This document shows positions 36,784 through 48,873 of a stretch of DNA of 64,000 nt, one piece after another (the stretch's first letter is position 1; the number at the start of each line of letters is the position of its first letter). The notes beneath the pieces are model-generated. The model worked only from the letters and a program-made list of their open reading frames with translations, was not told the origin of the DNA and did not search any database. Made by a program: the position numbers and the translations under genes. This DNA is from Marchantia polymorpha subsp. ruderalis (taxonomy: Eukaryota > Streptophyta > Marchantiopsida > Marchantiales > Marchantiaceae), in contig AP031353.1 of assembly GCA_037833965.1 (NCBI GenBank), positions 17,486,501 to 17,550,500 of the forward strand, in the 5' to 3' direction.

Positions 36784-36836
36784 GGTTAGCATAAGTGATA
36801 ACTTGATGGAACATCAAGTTATCACATCTGCTAACC
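36784..36836. repeat. Long hairpin, 22 paired bases
   Basis: GGTTAGCA-TAA-GTGATAACTTGATG (36784-36808) faces CATCAAGTTATCAC-ATC-TGCTAACC (36812-36836), with a 3-nt loop and one 3x3 internal mismatch. It abuts the LINE fragment. The arm length is in the range of a microRNA stem, but the loop is very short. Confidence 0.9.
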
Positions 36837-36850
36837 GTCCATTGAAACAT

Positions 36851-37700
36851 GTAGCATCAAGAGATCTCATCCTTATGATGTAAGTGATGGTCAAGTATGG
36901 AGCTTTAGGCTCTAGAGGTAGATAACATGTTTCTTCCAGAAGAATAGCATATGGAGTTTGGAATCTTACACCAAGTTATTCTTGTAAACCAAATCCTTCT
37001 TGTAAAAAGATCTTCTACAGCCTCTTCACGCGTTCCCAACCTGTCTTCTTACAAACAAAATCTCACAATTGGGTTCCATATATTACTAACGGCAACACTA
37101 ACCTCTTGAATAAAAAATTTCTTAAGACTTCAAAAGACTAGGTGACCTCTTCTACACCAATTTGACAATGAATGTGGATCTATGTAAGTGTAATGACAGA
37201 CAGTTATCAAAATGGAGCATGATGGTAAAGATTCGATCACACGAGGATAGATTCAACCCGAGAAAACCAAGTAGTGTCACGAATTAACATTCTATTGAGA
37301 AGTTTTACTTCTTATGCGTATGTCATTTCCTGAAACATATGCAATTGCTTAGTCCAAAGTCATCACATTGCATGGTGAAATCACATTCGATTCCTAAAAT
37401 TCATCCAATAAGTCTCTACTGAAGTCGCATGCGACTCTGCAATAGATATTTTGGGGGGAAATTTCCCAAGATTACACACTCAGCCGATTGCACTGAGCTT
37501 CCAATGTACATATTTGTTTAAATTCCGAGCTACACTATGCACCACTAGAACATTTGAATTGGACTCTCTACATCAGATGCGGTATCTGAAATTAACTGAA
37601 GCAACCCGCGCATGGTGACAAAACGCACAATTCACTAACGCGCAAAGGAATGCAGGCTGAAAACTGAGAAATAATGTAATAAAAAAGCCTTCCCCGAAGA
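36851..37700. other. Intergenic DNA, nothing recognised
   Basis: No open frame of note, repeat or RNA gene was seen. Composition is intermediate between the AT-rich DNA and the GC-richer element that follows. Confidence 0.4.
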
Positions 37701-37739
37701 CAGAGTCTTGTACCTCTTTATCCTCACTAACATCCAAAG

Positions 37740-40420
37740 ACATCACTCGTTGAGATGCGAGTCTCCAAAAGATGCGACGCCACCAGTCCCGGCAGTTAGC
37801 ACGTACGTTGAGCTCATATCTACTCTTATCCTACTCAAAACGACTAACAATTCTAATTCTAAATTCTCCTTCGTCTCCTCCAAATCGGAGATGAACTAAT
37901 TGAGCTTACTACTTAACTACCGCGACTCCGCAAGCTGTCAATTTTTTCACTCGGCGCTCCAACTCACTCAATTTCGTCCACTTAAGGATCTAGATTTTCC
38001 ACTCCACGTAACCACAAATGCATCAGTTTACCTTCGCGCACAACGCAACATTCGTGAGATCCTCTAACTGTTGGGCTGTCGCCTCCGTATCGAGCAATTT
38101 CGCTTTGGTTGCGATCAATTGTTTTTCAACTGTTGACAATTGAGACTGCAATTCGCTACAATCTGCATCTTATTTCTCCCTACGCTCTAACTCCAAAGAT
38201 CAAGCAGCTTTGCAATCCTCCAACTCCTTTGCCTTCAACGACAATGCAACAACGTGCAATTGATTGTGCGTCGCCAAAGTTGTTGTCAGCTCCTCCGCGC
38301 GCTTCAATTCTCTCTCGAATTTTTTTCGGAACAATTCCATCTTGTCTCGAAGCTCCACCGTTACCTTTTAAGCATTGTTGATGTCGACTTGAATGTCCAC
38401 TTACTCGAGCTCCGCCTTCGCATGAAGGTTTTTCTTCGCTGCTAACCTCTTCTGAAGTTCGACACACTCTAACTTCTTTTGCCGACTTCGTTTCTCCCGC
38501 TTCTGCAAGGTAGCCTTCACGGTCGCGCAGTTAGAAGTCAAGCTCGCCACTCTTTCATCCATCTTCACAGATGTTGTCATCTTTGTCCACGTCCTACTAC
38601 GCACTAACTCTACGTATGATCCGTTAATGTTGGCTCGGCGTACTTCGCCATCTTCCCATCTAAATATTTGATCAAGGAAACCACTCGCTCGCTCAACACG
38701 TCTGCTGCACTAAGTCTGGTTGACTTGGGTTCTTCAGTCGAAGGTCCATCGCCACAATCCAAGTCGACAGTACCCAAAGGCATTGTATGTTGTTTCGCAA
38801 CAATACTCTCCACGTCTATCACCACTCTATGTGTAAGTTCCTCCACCGAATTGGGCTCCACCGCCATCTCGGCTAACTTTGCAGGTAACTCCAAAGACTC
38901 CTTACCCAAAGGTTGCTAATCCTCTACCAAACGCACGGGTGGTTGCTCCGAAGATCGAAGACTCTGACTCAAATTCTCTACCTCCGTATCATCTCCTCGG
39001 TCTTCTTCTTTCTCCGACTTTGATCCATGGACACCGCCGAAGGTCTCCACTCCGAAGGCCGAAGGTACTTTGTTGAAAGCGAAGCATGCATTTGTAATCT
39101 GTTTCTGCTACTTCCATTTCTATCTCTATCCATTACTCCAAACTTATCCGGCCCTAAGACGCGACTTCGCTTCAGTCCGTGCTACCTTCTTTCTCAATTC
39201 GCCGACGTCGTGCCTTCATCTTGCTACGAGCAGACACATTCCTTGATCTCATCTTCGTAGGGACCGATCTTTGAACACTCAACTCTACACGCTGATCAAT
39301 TAGCTCCGAAGTCGTGACTTGTTGCAATATCTTGCTCTTCTTCGGACGTTCCTTGATTTCATCCTTCAATTTTTTGACTTCGGCCAAAGTCAATGCAAGT
39401 GCAATGTCGTCCTCCTCGTTGGCAATTTCATTGCCTCCCAGTGCCACTTCATCAGCTGCAATCTCTCTCTCGAGCGCAAATTTTTTCTGTTCGGATATAG
39501 TCAATAACATCATACCTCGGTAGAAGTTGATGAAGAACGGGGACAGGTAGTTCACTGATCCCCCAGATACCTCGCTGATGTTTTGGCATGTAGTGCCCCA
39601 TAGAATGCGTGTCTAGTGGATCGGTTTCCCTGCCACCGCACGCTCCACAAATCCAATTTGCCATGTCGTCATGTAAGTCGTTGGCGAAGGTCGAAGAATC
39701 TGCATCAAGGCCAATGCTACATTCATGCCCATCAAATCATAGTATTATGTTGTCTGATACTCGTTCTTGCGCGAACGAGATTTCTTGAACTGCTACGCAA
39801 AAGTCTTTTCTTCCGCACGAATCACCTTCACACTCTCGTTGTCGAAGGTGTAATCACCATCTTCTCATGCGCACTGTTCCAAGACTTTTGCCCAATCCTC
39901 AATGGTCATATTGCTGGGTTGTCACGAAGTCCCTCAACATCTGACACGAGTCCTTCGTGCCACTGTTGCACCATTGCCGCGCAAATCCAATTTCATCCCC
40001 ACAACAATAAATCGAGCTTGGCAGCTACGAGCTCATTACGATATTCTATCAACCCAAATTCCGGCACCTTCAACGTTGAAAAGCGAAGTCCCGAAGATTT
40101 CCTCATTGCTGCACTTTCAATTTTTCACTCACGGATCTCACTAAGCTCCCAATTCGCAAATGCACTCTCGCGGATGGTTGGCACTGGATTCTCATTTCTG
40201 CCAATGTAATTCGACACCCTAACTGGATCGTAAACTTGTGCGAATTGACGGTATAAGTGTTTGAATTTCCTTCCCGTTTGACGCCGACTTTCACTTCGTC
40301 GAAGACCCTTCGTTGAAGGTTCTTCGGTTGTAACGCCAAAGGAGCTATCGTTGAAGTCCGAAGACTCTTCGCCGAAGGCGGTACTGTAACTTTCGTCGAA
40401 CCATGTACTCCACTACATAC
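37740..40420 (-). mobile_element. Broken mobile-element ORF block with coiled-coil part, family unresolved
   Basis: The minus strand shows protein-like coding character over about 2.6 kb. The upstream part (about 39170-40340) includes RRVFDEVKVGVKREGN-like sequence, a Trp/Pro-containing block (SPFFINFYRGM) and a Glu/Ala/Lys-rich stretch. The downstream part (about 37750-38600) is Lys/Glu/Leu/Ala-rich and reads as a coiled coil. The block is disrupted in many places. Its look is that of a gag-like or transposon-accessory protein seen in multicopy form in bryophyte and lycophyte genomes, but no protease, polymerase, integrase or transposase is present, so I cannot assign it to LTR elements or DNA transposons. 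It is treated as a fossil. Long plus-strand open frames here (up to 197 codons at 39616-40209) are antisense shadows. Confidence 0.45.
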
Positions 40421-42599
40421 CTTTGTAACTCAGGATTCCCTTACTAGTTTCCAGTTTTCTTGGGCTCATTGGAACGAGCACGCCAAGCTCTACCTATTGA
40501 GATACTGTCTATCCACTACTCCTACTTAGCGTCTTTTCCAAAATCCAATATTTACTCTACTTCTGTTTATTCCAATTCAAAAAGCTTGAAATTACTAGAC
40601 TTCTACTTCTCAAACTTAGTCTTTTTGAACAAAATATGAAAAACTACTTTAACATAGTAAGCATCTTCTATTCTCTTTCACACTCAAAGTGCTCAAATGT
40701 AATCATTATCAAAATCAATGCCTAGATATTTATGCTCTTCAATTCTTCTAATTGTTAATCTTTTTAATAGAAGAAGAACTTGAAGCTAGTGCTACACAAA
40801 TGTTACGTTTATCCAACCAATCCATTTTCTTTTATTGCTTTTGCTATTTACATATTAGGCTTGAATTGATCAACTTTGTAATTATGCAAAATAGATCTTC
40901 AACTAATAAATCTACTAAAAAATATTTCCAAAGGATTTTTTTCTTACTTTTTCATAGTTACAATCAACTTAGGTTACAAAGTATTTGACATTGTCATGTA
41001 TCTTATCCAAAAAAATCATAAATTTAAATAATCTTAAGTCATCTAAGATTTTATGTTACATCTCTTATATATCTTGTTCATAACTAGAATAGTATCAAAA
41101 CTGATGAATAATGATGAATATTGTTCATTGTTTTGTCTAATGATCTCCTCCCATCTTTGTTTTCCAGTAGTACTCTTCATATGTTATAATTCATGATTAA
41201 ATCTACAATAATCAGTCTTCATTTCAGTAACATTTGAGAGTGAAAATTTGGTCTTGTTAGTTCAAGAAAACTTTCAAAGTTTTTCATATTTCAATGATTT
41301 GTCTCATAAAGAAAATATTTATTTACATTAAATTTTAAAGTTTTAGAATCGCATACAATATGAAGTTTCACATAAATAATATAATTAAAAAAAAAACTCT
41401 TAGACTTATGAATTAACTTGTTTCCAACCTCCAATGTATTGGAGAATAAATTGTTTAATCACTTACTTTAAACTGACTATGATCAGTAAACTGTTTGTGC
41501 TTCAATATAAATGAAAGAAAAAAAATTTAACAGATATACTCCAGTATTAACACTTTCTTACGCAATATGTAGTTTAGATTAGATTGTATAGTTTGCCACT
41601 ACTGTTTAGTTTAACTTCTATAAAACAGCGTTGAGTTTTGAAGAATAAATTATGATGAGATAAAAAATGATACCCTCCTATTTAGTAACTTGTGGGTAGA
41701 AGTAGCATAATTCCTCCAAATTAAATGTCAATTTCTTTGGTACATCATTCTGTGCTTTATTTGTTGTGCATAAGAGGTTACATTTCAGGATCCCAGAATT
41801 GCCTACTCAACGGTACGGCAACAGTCAAAAGGATGTGGCCTCTTGTCGGTGGTTTCAGAACTTGATATCTCTCGCTAGATTGAACATCTGTTTGAGCTTT
41901 GACGTGTTACGTATTGTCGAAATTTGGGATGTGTTGGTACACAGTACCAACACATCCCTGCTGTAACTAATCATTGATTGGAGGACCCATAGTCTTATCC
42001 ATATTTTCGACTGGAACAGGACCTTTTTTGTTGTCAACCCGACTTTGTAACAACGAGACTTTCTGCCAGTCTAACCATTTTGGAATCTAGAATCCTAGCT
42101 TGCTCGAGCAACTTCAGTACAATCACTCGACACAGTAATTCAAATCTCACATTGATGTCGACCTGTCATGACCTGGATAAAGCTCAACCCATTTCTTGAA
42201 AAATGTACAATATCTCCTGCTGGTCGAAATACCTGTTCACTGGAGTATACACAACTTGAAAATGTCAAAGCGAAGAGTATGACAGCACAGATTTCCAGAA
42301 TTTGCAAAACTTGAAGCTGTCGTTTGCTTCACTGCGTTCTGGCCTATTTGACGAGAGCAGTGCAAGTCGGCACTGCACTCGTCTCACAAGGTATATACTA
42401 TGCTCCATGAATTCCTTCAGAGAGGTTCCTGCGTATAACAGTTGCGGTCGAACAACCTAACAATCTGTATGTCTTCAATCCTGCAGGAAACTTGAACCTT
42501 TGATTCTATTTGGCATTCCAGAAGTAAAAGGCCCACAACATTTCCCGTCATTAGATTCTTGTGGACAAAAGTATATGGCGCGCCTCCGGACACAGCATT
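40421..42599. other. Intergenic DNA downstream of PAB
   Basis: About 40600-41700 is AT-rich without recognisable coding. From 41770 the composition rises and probably includes the PAB 3' UTR near the right end. A perfect hairpin lies at 41926-41958. Confidence 0.5.
41926..41958. repeat. Perfect 15-bp hairpin with 3-nt loop
   Basis: GGGATGTGTTGGTAC (41926-41940) is followed by ACA and then its exact complement GTACCAACACATCCC (41944-41958). Confidence 0.92.
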
Positions 42600-45500
42600 T
42601 TACTCCACCTCCGCTAGGTAATCGTCTACCTCGGCTGGGGTTAGAACTCTGCAATGCATCAACCAAAGTTTTAATAGAAGTCATCTTACTTTTCTTATGC
42701 ACCTCGTGTTCCCACAGTCACACAAAACAAAGGGATAACAGAAAATTGAAAAAGCATTAGATCTTAGCTATTGTAGAAATTTACGTACTTGAAAACACGA
42801 TCAGCACCCACTATTCCGATTTCGATGTTCTTTCCTGATATTTGACCCTCAAAGCTGTAAACAAGTACAGTTCCGGACAACAAGTCCGATTGCGTTAGCA
42901 TGGCGTTGATCCGTAAAATGCAAGAAAAAAAATTAGAATAGGGAAGACACAGAAAAAAACTTGACAGCTTACCCTTCTTTGAGAGTAAGAATCGCGGTAT
43001 GAACTGCATCCTCTAGCTCCATGTCATCAGTGTATCTGAGGCAGGTAGCTCACATATGTTAATGACGGTAGGCAGTCAATGTCTCCTGGATGTTTTTTCA
43101 TACTGGCTATGAAGTGCAAGGTGTCATGACAATCACTAAAGCAGAACGTCATTTACACAGGTCAAGCAGGTCCTAAAGTCCAAGGTGGATTGGTGTTCAA
43201 TATTGCCAGTAGCAATCCTGATTCTGCCAAGCCCCCTGTAACCAAATAGCTACATCAAGAGGGCCTCAAAATGAGGCACCAAAAACGAGGCACACATCTG
43301 ATGTGCAGGTGATGTGTGCGCAATATCATATGGTGCGCAGAAATAAATTCAGCGAAAAAAATCGTTAAGAACGTAGTCATTACTATTTCAGTAGCCATTC
43401 ATCAGTTCACCAACCTCTTCTCTAGAAACGTTTTCGCGTTAGAAACATTCTTTCCAATTGCAGATGCCTTCCACGAAAAGTAAGAACCTGAAGGATCCAC
43501 CTGCTCACGCAAAAGGGAAAACTAACCAGGTAAGGAACCAATGATGATCTCTGAACGTTAATCCAACTTCCTCAAGAATAAAAAACTATAATTTCATCCT
43601 CGAGTCAAACACTCTTCAGCAGAACCATCGCCTTCCCAGGCTGCATTGACAGACTCGCGCCGATAACATACTACATTATCGCACAAGGAGGCACAACGAG
43701 AACTGAGAGTACGGATTGTCGAAATCGGCGAGAGATTCTTATTTTCGCATGGCAACTATACTGCCTAGTTCAAAAGAAAGTCCTATGCAAGCAGGTAAAG
43801 GAGTTATCCTCATCCGCTAGTCTATACGGAAGTCCAGGAACTATCAACAACCTTCAAGGAATAATTATTAAGACATCAATGCTCAAGACATGGAGTAGCG
43901 AGTAAGGTCACTTATAAGGTCCCAACGCATATTAACAACCAACCATTTAGAAAACTCAAAATCACATGATTCACATGACTTTCTTTCCAGCCAAGAACCT
44001 GATGCTTCAGATTACCTGGTAAAGTTGAGGACCATTGTCGTCATAACCAGCCACCAAAAGTGACACACCAAAAGGTCTAACTCCTCTGCAGCAACCCAAT
44101 AACGATTAAAGTCTAAGTCAGATCCTAATAGCAAACGAAAAGAATACCGTCACTATAAAAAACGAAAGAATTCTGCACTAAAATACACACGCATCCCTAG
44201 AACTGATACACAGTCTGAAGGCAATTAAATCCCAAAAAGTGTTTATTATTTAAAATCGAAGTTTCGCTTATGGGGTATTACGTGGAAACTTGCAAAGTGA
44301 TGCATGGATATTTCAGTGGAGGAAAGGTACAGAAATGATCCCCATTCGAAAATTCCACGATAATTCAGCCGCGTGAACCTACCCAGACTGTGTAAATTCT
44401 TGCATCACAGCCGCTGTTTCTCTGACCAGTTGAGACAAAGGAATCACTTCCTGTGACAAGAAGGCAAAAGACAACTCCATCCATGGTCAGTACCAACACG
44501 TTAATGATTAATGATCTGCCAATTTTCATCCTCAAGGGCATCTCGGGATGATCCTCAAACCATTATTGTATATGGCACTCTAAAGATACAATGAGGACCT
44601 CCACGTGCAAAGAAAGGAAAAACTAGAAAATCACACACAAGAGGCAACCTTGAGGGAGTATAAGAAGAGGCTATAGACACCCGATCACCAGAATGTACTA
44701 CAAGACTGCGTCACGTGCTCTCACCTGATAAAGTCTATGATATTGTTGTGCTTGCTTTCGGCTTTTCCTGATAAGCACTCGCGAATCGGGACCCATCCCG
44801 CTACAAAATTGACATAACCAGATAATTATAAAGAAATCAACCGCATAACGCTCCTGACCTTCACTCTTGCTGTTAACTACAATCCCAGGAAGTTTCTTTC
44901 CTGATGACGGTTTCCATTGTGAGATGGTCTCGAAGTTTGACGAGATACAGAACAAAGTAGAAGAAGATGCTCGTGTGTGATCTTATGATCGTTTAGTCGG
45001 TGCTCAGTAGGCTAACTGAATAACTGAAATTTAAAAAAGTCTTCTCCTGCAATACAAGCAAATTTCGTTCCTTCTTCAACAGTACGAGCTAAAGAATAGA
45101 GTTCAACTCCCGAGAGTCTCACCTGTGAACAACTCCTATGTTCGGGGTTAACTTTTGGATTTTGTGCACCTGAAATTTCGAACAATGACGAAATTTGAGA
45201 AATCCTAGCCCAGTAGGACGATCATAGCTTTGAAGAATTCATTGCGTTATTTCATGAGAAGTCAGCCGTTTAGTAAATGCCGCTGATTTAAACAAGTTAA
45301 AAAGATTGACAGGGCAGGGCTTACCGACGTCTCATCGACAAGAATAGACGGCAACTTCTTCTCCGTCGCAATTACGACTCCATTCGTGGCTAGATAAAGG
45401 AAGAAAGGATGCGTTAATGAACCTCAACAATTTTCTACCCTAATCTACAACGATCAGAGTTCAAAGCGACTCGGTTTTTCAAGTACCTTTGATCCCGAGG

Positions 45501-45878
45501 GAGGTCTGTCCGGCGCCAACTGCCATGAGTGCATACTCAATCTGCACAAGCTTTCCTGATGGGCTGCAACCCAAAAATTCGAGGGTTTTCTTCAGTCAGA
45601 GATGAGCTCTACTCATCACGATCGCTAAAACTTACTCACCATGATCGCTAAAATTTCGTGACCAACAAATTTACAGTTGCTATGTGGCGTTCGATTTATT
45701 TGGATAGATGACCTCCGATTGAGAGCTAAATAACTCATGAATGAACGCTTCCGATCGAAGAAAACGCAAAATTCGAGAACTTCATTGTTTCTGCCAGAAA
45801 CTACATGTCTTTTGACTTCAAAACAAGTAAGCCTGACCTGAATGTAGTGAGCGAGAAAGAATACTGACTGTCTCCCAT
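42600..45878 (-). CDS. PAB1: 20S proteasome subunit alpha type-2 (PAB)
   Basis: Eleven minus-strand exons splice in frame into exactly 235 residues, the length of Arabidopsis PAB1: 45878-45838, 45563-45487, 45389-45325, 45169-45123, 44800-44725, 44450-44383, 44085-44016, 43500-43415, 43035-42973, 42854-42789, 42648-42600. The protein opens [20 protein letters not shown] and runs into [19 protein letters not shown], the alpha-subunit N-terminal signature that gates the outer ring. It continues with [41 protein letters not shown]-like sequence (read here as [12 protein letters not shown]), [40 protein letters not shown] and the tail VDDYLAEVE. Alpha subunits are non-catalytic and form the outer heptameric rings. 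All introns are GT-AG. Intact and surely functional. Confidence 0.97.
43290..43319. repeat. 9-bp inverted repeat in PAB intron 8
   Basis: GCACACATC (43290-43298) pairs with GATGTGTGC (43311-43319) across a 12-nt loop that itself contains GATGTGC. It lies in intron 8, between exons 8 and 9. Confidence 0.7.
45611..45656. repeat. 23-bp tandem duplication in PAB intron 1
   Basis: ACTCATCACGATCGCTAAAA plus CTT (45611-45633) is followed directly by ACTCACCATGATCGCTAAAA plus TTT (45634-45656): two units with three differences. Confidence 0.9.
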
Positions 45879-46008
45879 GACTGCAAGACACAAATTGCAA
45901 GATCGACGAGGAACGTGCTCTGGATCGATCAACGAGTTGTATGACAGATGTGTTGTCCACAGAAACGTGAATGAAGTGAAGACAGACAATCCAGCATTCC
46001 CTATGTTC

Positions 46009-46015
46009 TAGGGTT
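46009..46015 (-). promoter_or_regulatory. Telo-box-like motif upstream of PAB
   Basis: TAGGGTT on the plus strand reads AACCCTA on the PAB strand, 131 bp before its start codon. Telo-boxes occur near transcription starts of many plant housekeeping genes. A single 7-bp match is weak evidence. Confidence 0.35.
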
Positions 46016-46019
46016 ACGT

Positions 46020-48523
46020 CTCACCCAGACCGAAGCTACGAACTAACTGCGGTTCAGGACATAGAACACCTCTTACAGTTCTTCGTGGCGACAAGAAGAA
46101 ATCATTGGAATATATTCGAATACCTATGGAAGTTCGCACCGTTGTAAATGTTACCTCTATAGATGCAATACCAAATGTTACTATCTTATCATGGTAAGCA
46201 ACAAACACTTATGATGCAATGCTGTGGTGGCAATAACAGCATTTCAATAGTGCAGGAACATTTTTCTCTCATGTGTTTTAAGAATTAAATGTGAGAGTGA
46301 GAATTTCCATGATGTTTAATACAAGTTTGTCCTTTATAAAACATACTCAAATGAGATAAATCAAGAAATTTAATTTAATGTACGGAAGATTCCATCAAAA
46401 TCTAAAAATATGAATCAAATATGTGGTTAACGGTAAGCATGTATTTTTTTCTATATATATATAAATATAGTACAAACTATCTTTGTATTACATTGCTAAA
46501 TCTTTCATGTTGATTAAATACACATTTCCCAAAAGATGATCTACAATATATTGTAGAAAGTAAAATCTCATGAATCTTCATGGTCTATTATGGTAATTTG
46601 TCTTGCAATTCTTGCAAAATTCTATTCAATTTTTAAAAAAAAATTCAAATAATAAAGAGTATCAAGACTTTTGAAATCAATCAACTTCCATGCAAAGCCA
46701 AAAATTTGTGAAAATCTTTCTTAGTTTGTAGTGATTCTTCTTTCTCAAATTCATATCTTTATTAATATGTTTATTGTTTAATGAAACAATACTTTTTCCA
46801 TAATCATGCATGATTGACATCATGCAATATTAACTATGCATTTCTTTAGCTTGAATGAATGTATTGAAAAACCTTTCTTGTAAGAATTAACTTCCAAATC
46901 TCCTTGTAATTTTTTTAAACCCTAACATCAATGTACGTGATTGATAAAGTTTCATTCGAATACGTATCATCCACCGATTGATTTCATTTACTTTCGTATA
47001 ATCAAGATATAAAATCAACATTAACATGCTTATTGTAGGATCAATTTTTGATGATTAATTAAACTTTTCTACAAGTAAATTTCATCTAGCTATACTTACA
47101 TCATAATTAAGCTGGGTAAAATTGTATTCAAAATTTTATAATAAGTTACAATCAGGAATATTCTATCCATCAATTAGTGTTAAAACTTTTGAAGTGAAAA
47201 GATTGTAGCTAAATACTTTTTTTGTAATTGATTATTTCTTTTTTTGGCATGTAACAAACTTGATGTACACAACCAACCTCAAGACCTAGTATTGTGCTTG
47301 AAAGAACTTTTTTCAACAACTTTGGGATAAACTTCCTTAGCAAATTTCAAATGGCGGTGACGCTGCCTTGCCGACGAAGTCACCTCTTTTAGATGACTTA
47401 GAATGTAAGACAAGTCAACTTGAGATTCAAGTCCCCTTGAAAAACAAGCATCACAGCGTAATCGTATTACTAAATAAATGAAGAGTATCGAGACATTATT
47501 TCTCACTCTCATGAACACGAATTTGTATTTTGCTCTTATTTTCATGAATTAAATTTTTTTTCTTGACTTTTGATTTTAATTTAAGTTTTTGTTAAAGTAA
47601 TCTTCTCCATACTAGTATATTTTGATTTTGATTGAATATATTTTTCAATTCTGATCTAAATTTTGTTCAAAAGTTGATTTCACAACATTGCATCATCTAT
47701 TTACTAACATGAAAAGAGATAAATATCTTATGTTCATGCTTTTCATCATTTATTGGATTCAAATTGCATACTCCAACAACATTCAATGCATTTGTATAAA
47801 TAAAGAAAGATGCACTTTATTTAATTTTGCCAACAAAATAAAAATTGTCATCAATGTTTACTTCAGTATATCAAATGCCACCATTATTTGTTCATTTTTA
47901 AAGATGAACTCGTACTATTTACGTTTTTTCATGTAGGTTATCAGAGCATGAATTTTGTTGGAAAAAAATGATGTGATACTTTGATAGTATTCCACAATAT
48001 CCAAAAAAAAATTGATTCAACTTGGTCAATGAGATAAAAAAGTAACTCAATAACTTGTTTCATCTTTTTTGATCTATTGTTACTACTTTTGAAAATGATG
48101 TGTCTCAACATAAAACATGATTTTTTTCCATAAATGATTTTTTTTAAATTGAATGAAACTCTGACTTCATTTAAATGCTATAGTATTATTATCAAACGAT
48201 CAAGAGCTTACTTTCTCCTAAACACACAAAAATTATTTATAAAATTTTGCACAAAACTTTTCAATAAAAGCTTTGAACACCATATTCATGAAAATTTGAA
48301 AAATGAGTTGAAAATTATATAAACTACCTAGGATCATTCTTACAACAAAATTTTTTTATTTTGTGATGAAAGTAGTTATGCATTAATCTTAAGAAGCAGT
48401 TAGTAGTTTGGTTATAGTCACTATACTCAACTACAAAACTACATCACTCATGATTTGCAATCTCAGTCAAGCTTTGAAAAGGATGTTAGTATTGTTGTAG
48501 AATCAAACTTAATAGCTGAGTGC
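46020..48523. other. AT-rich intergenic DNA
   Basis: Apart from the first ~200 bp (possible PAB promoter), the DNA is strongly AT-rich. Open frames of 62-88 codons (for example 47279-47545 minus, 47688-47936 plus) show no family features. Confidence 0.5.
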
Positions 48524-48873
48524 TTAAATTGGGGAATTGTTAAATACACCACACTTTTTACTAAATAGATCACACACCGCACCGCACACCACCGGGCGAG
48601 GGTGGTGAACTTTGAGATGCCCTTCCAAGGAGTGGAGGTAGGGAACTGTGGGATGGAAAAGGGTACGGCGACAATGAGGGTCCGCTTTCTCAGAGCTTTA
48701 CGAGGCGGCAAGATCAGTCGGCCGCATCAAGGCCATAAGTGCGGAGGTATAGATGCTGTGAGGGAGGGAGAAGTATGATGACGGGGGAGGGGGCAAGATA
48801 GGTGTGATGTGGTGTGCGGTGTGTGGTGTATTTAATAAAAAAGTGTGGTGTATTTAACAATTCCCTTAAATTG
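48524..48873. mobile_element. Complete MITE with long TIRs and 8-bp target duplication
   Basis: The element spans 48532-48865 (334 bp) and is flanked by a perfect direct repeat TTAAATTG (48524-48531 and 48866-48873). Its ends are inverted copies: the left end begins GGGAATTGTTAAATACACCA and goes on CACTTTTTACTAAATA; the right end, read on the other strand, begins with the same 20 bases and goes on CACTTTTTTATTAAATA. Similarity continues into CACACACCGCAC-rich sequence for about 60 bp. The interior is much GC-richer than the surroundings and has no transposase. Long TIRs with an 8-bp duplication suit a non-autonomous Mutator-like element; hAT is the alternative. Intact ends and duplication suggest a recent insertion. 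Confidence 0.9.

Noticed and set aside
39616-40209. 197-codon plus-strand open frame, the longest in the window
   Set aside because: It is antisense to the minus-strand element coding, with Ser/Cys/His-rich shadow composition.
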